A DNA stretch of 64,000 nt, from contig NZ_LT629775.1 of assembly GCF_900105395.1 (NCBI RefSeq), positions 4,920,001 through 4,984,000 of the forward strand, written 5' to 3'. The notes beneath the pieces are model-generated. The model ran no database searches and was not told where the DNA came from. It was given only the letters and a program-made list of their open reading frames with translations. Source of the stretch: Streptomyces sp. TLI_053. Its GTDB lineage: Bacteria; Actinomycetota; Actinomycetes; Streptomycetales; Streptomycetaceae. The first letter of the stretch is position 1. Each line of letters begins with the position of its first letter. The position numbers and the translations under genes are program-made. Shown here piece after piece: positions 62,135 to 64,000 of this stretch.

Positions 62135-63954
62135 AGTCCCGCAGGACACTCCTGGTCCGTACCGGGCACGGCTCGGCGGCGGCCTCGGCCGTTCCCGGGC
62201 TGCCGGAGGCCGCGCCGGGCGGCGTACCGGACGCCGCGCCGGACGGCGGGCAGGGCGTCGCGCCGGACGCCGGTGCGGACGTCGGCGCTGCCGATGCCGC
62301 GGAGCCTCCGGTTCCGCCGGTTCCGCCCGACCTGCCGCCGGTGTCCGGTGCGGTCGGGCCTGCGCCCGTGGCACCCGGGCCGATCGCGTCCGGGCCGATC
62401 GCGCACGGGCCGATCAGGACCGGGCCGGTCCTGCCGCTGGAGTCCGTGCTGTCCGTGGTGCCGGTGCAGTCCGTCCGGCCGGTGGTTCCGATGCCGCCGT
62501 CCGCGCCACCCGCCCTCCCGGCGTCGATGGTCGTCCCGCCCAGGCCCGTCGAACCGCCCGCCGTCCCGGCCCCGCCCGCAGCGGCGGTGGCGCCCGGTGG
62601 CGCCGTGATCGAGCCACTGTTCCCCAGCGCGCCCGGGCTCAACTGGGCCGGACCCGGCGACCAGTGGTCCCGCGCGTGGGTGCCGCGCGACCTCGGTGGG
62701 GCCGCGTCACCGGCCGCTCCGGCGACCGCTCCACCGGTCGCGGCCGCGCCGGCGGCCCCGCTGCCCGCCGCGCCGGAGGCCCGCGACGCCGCCGAACTGC
62801 CGCCCACCGCCAGGGACATCGAGCTCATCCGGACCAGCCTGGCGGTGGTCGAGCCGGTCGCGGACCGGGCCACCGCGCACTTCTACGCGCTGATCTTCCT
62901 CAGCCACCCCGAGATCAGGGCGCTCTTCCCGGCCGCCATGGACGTCCAGCGCGACCGGCTGTTCCGCGCCCTGCTGACGGCCGCCCGCAGCGCCGGGGAC
63001 CCGGAGGGGCTGCGGGCCCACCTGGGCGCGCTGGGCCGGGGGCACCGCCGCTACGGCACACTGACCGGCCACTACGGCCCGGTCGGCGAGTGCCTGGTGG
63101 CGGCGCTGGCCAAGTACGCGGGCAGCCGGTGGAACGCCGAGACCGAACTGGCCTGGCGCCGGGTGTACCGGCTGGTCTCCTCGATCATGATCGAGGCCGC
63201 CGAGGAAGCCGCCCGCACCTCACCGCCCTGGTGGCAGGGCGAAGTGGTGGCGCACGAGCGCCGGACCCCGGACGTCGCGGTGCTCACCGTCCGCCCGGAC
63301 CAGGCCTACCCGTACCGCGCCGGGCAGTACACCAGCCTGGAGACGCCCTGGTGGCCCCGGGTCTGGCGGCACTTCTCGTTCGCCTCCGCGCCCCGCCCCG
63401 ACGGGCTGCTGACCTTCCACGTCAAGGCGGTGCAGGCGGGCTGGGTGAGCAACGCCCTGGTGCACCGGGCCGCGCCCGGGGACCTGCTGCGGCTCGGCCC
63501 GGCGGTCGGCGGGATGACCCTGGACGACACCGACGACGGCGACCTGCTGCTGGTCGGCGGGGGCACCGGGATCGCGCCGCTGCGGGCACTGGTCGAGGAG
63601 GTCGCCGGGCGCGGCTCCGGGGGCCGCTCGGTGGAGGTGTTCCACGGGGCGCGGACCTCCGCCGAGCTGTACGAGCTGGCGGCGCTGCGGGAGTTGGCGG
63701 AACGGCACCGCTGGCTGACCGTGCGTGCGGTGCTGTCCGGCCCCGGCGCCGGGACGGCGGAGTCCGCCGCCGCGGGCCTGCTCGCGGGCGAACTCCCGGA
63801 GGCGGTGGCCCGGTTCGGGCCCTGGACCGGGCGGACGGCCTATCTGTCCGGCCCGCCCGCGATGGTCCGCCGGACGAGCGGGGTACTGCTGCGGGCCGGG
63901 CTGCCGGCCGAGCGGATCCGGCACGACCTGGTCGGTGACCTGGCCGCGCCGTGA
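62131..63954 (+). CDS. Flavohaemoglobin-like protein with long Pro/Ala-rich N-terminus
   Basis: 607 residues. The first ~225 are Pro/Ala/Val/Gly-rich and probably disordered. The globin domain (about 228-370) has the proximal haem H305 in RGHRRYG and HYGPVGECLVAALAK. The reductase half has an FAD site RHFSFAS (about 413) and NAD motif GGGTG (about 478). The protein likely reduces its haem for NO detoxification, but the long tail is absent from classic Hmp (about 400 residues). The start is uncertain: GTG 62131 is chosen; a TTG at 62014 also opens the frame. Follows the bkd operon after a terminator. Confidence 0.75.
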   Translation: MKSRRTLLVRTGHGSAAASAVPGLPEAAPGGVPDAAPDGGQGVAPDAGADVGAADAAEPPVPPVPPDLPPVSGAVGPAPVAPGPIASGPIAHGPIRTGPVLPLESVLSVVPVQSVRPVVPMPPSAPPALPASMVVPPRPVEPPAVPAPPAAAVAPGGAVIEPLFPSAPGLNWAGPGDQWSRAWVPRDLGGAASPAAPATAPPVAAAPAAPLPAAPEARDAAELPPTARDIELIRTSLAVVEPVADRATAHFYALIFLSHPEIRALFPAAMDVQRDRLFRALLTAARSAGDPEGLRAHLGALGRGHRRYGTLTGHYGPVGECLVAALAKYAGSRWNAETELAWRRVYRLVSSIMIEAAEEAARTSPPWWQGEVVAHERRTPDVAVLTVRPDQAYPYRAGQYTSLETPWWPRVWRHFSFASAPRPDGLLTFHVKAVQAGWVSNALVHRAAPGDLLRLGPAVGGMTLDDTDDGDLLLVGGGTGIAPLRALVEEVAGRGSGGRSVEVFHGARTSAELYELAALRELAERHRWLTVRAVLSGPGAGTAESAAAGLLAGELPEAVARFGPWTGRTAYLSGPPAMVRRTSGVLLRAGLPAERIRHDLVGDLAAP

Positions 63955-64000
63955 GCCGTCGGGTCGCGCCGTGGACCTTCGCGCCGTGGGCCGTGGGCCG

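Overview
This 64-kb window is a high-GC actinobacterial chromosome segment, almost certainly from the family Streptomycetaceae (Streptomyces or Kitasatospora). The evidence is the origin-proximal gene order oriC-dnaN-gnd-recF-dciA-gyrB-gyrA, the many TTGTCCACA-type DnaA boxes, and crgA beside a serine/threonine-kinase/FHA/PBP cluster and tandem class E sortases. Third codon positions are nearly all G/C, so both strands carry long shadow reading frames.

Layout. 1-738: oriC, with two DnaA-box groups and a DnaA-trio-like melting element. 739-9807: replication and topology genes (dnaN, gnd, recF, dciA, gyrB, gyrA), with further DnaA boxes in the spacers between dnaN and dciA. 9966-14438: DUF3566 membrane protein, a cyclopropane-fatty-acid-synthase-like methyltransferase, tRNA-Ile(GAT), small conserved proteins (DUF6191, DLW-39), tRNA-Ala(TGC), DUF5324. 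14714-20312: rhomboid protease, an isolated DnaA-box cluster, crgA, DUF881, a 59-residue membrane protein, an amidotransferase (pabA/trpG) and two class E sortases. 20654-29300 (minus): fhaA, fhaB, pstP, rodA/ftsW, pbpA, pknB, the conserved actinobacterial growth and cell-wall regulatory cluster. 29720-29803: tRNA-Leu(CAG).

29916-44394: a LuxR-type two-component system, an MprF-like lipid aminoacyltransferase, a membrane protein whose stop codon abuts an IS5-family element, a PAS/GAF/PP2C/ATPase regulator, a J-domain-rhodanese fusion, a DUF5819-HTTM pair and a FUSC protein. 44504-53608: accessory genes (unknown protein with a divergent TetR, SpoU methyltransferase, secreted NlpC/P60-like peptidase, PNPOx-like and VOC proteins with a striking palindrome array, XRE regulator, CGNR regulator, FAD monooxygenase). 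53777-63954: paaN, a GT-C mannosyltransferase-like protein, TetR and Lrp regulators, a branched-chain 2-oxoacid dehydrogenase operon (E1a, E1b, E2) and a flavohaemoglobin-like protein.

How the parts fit. The left third couples replication initiation (DnaA boxes, clamp, DciA, gyrase) to division and wall growth (CrgA, PknB/PstP/FhaA/FhaB, RodA/PbpA, sortases). On the right, near-identical operator-like sequences precede paaN and the 2-oxoacid dehydrogenase operon, suggesting one regulator, probably the TetR gene lying between them. The observations most worth checking are the DnaA-trio element, the DnaA-box clusters outside oriC, the paired 23-bp palindromes near 49.35 kb, the shared paaN/bkd operator, the J-domain-rhodanese fusion, and the IS5 element with a textbook slippery heptamer inserted at a stop codon. 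No CRISPR array, prophage or biosynthetic cluster was seen.
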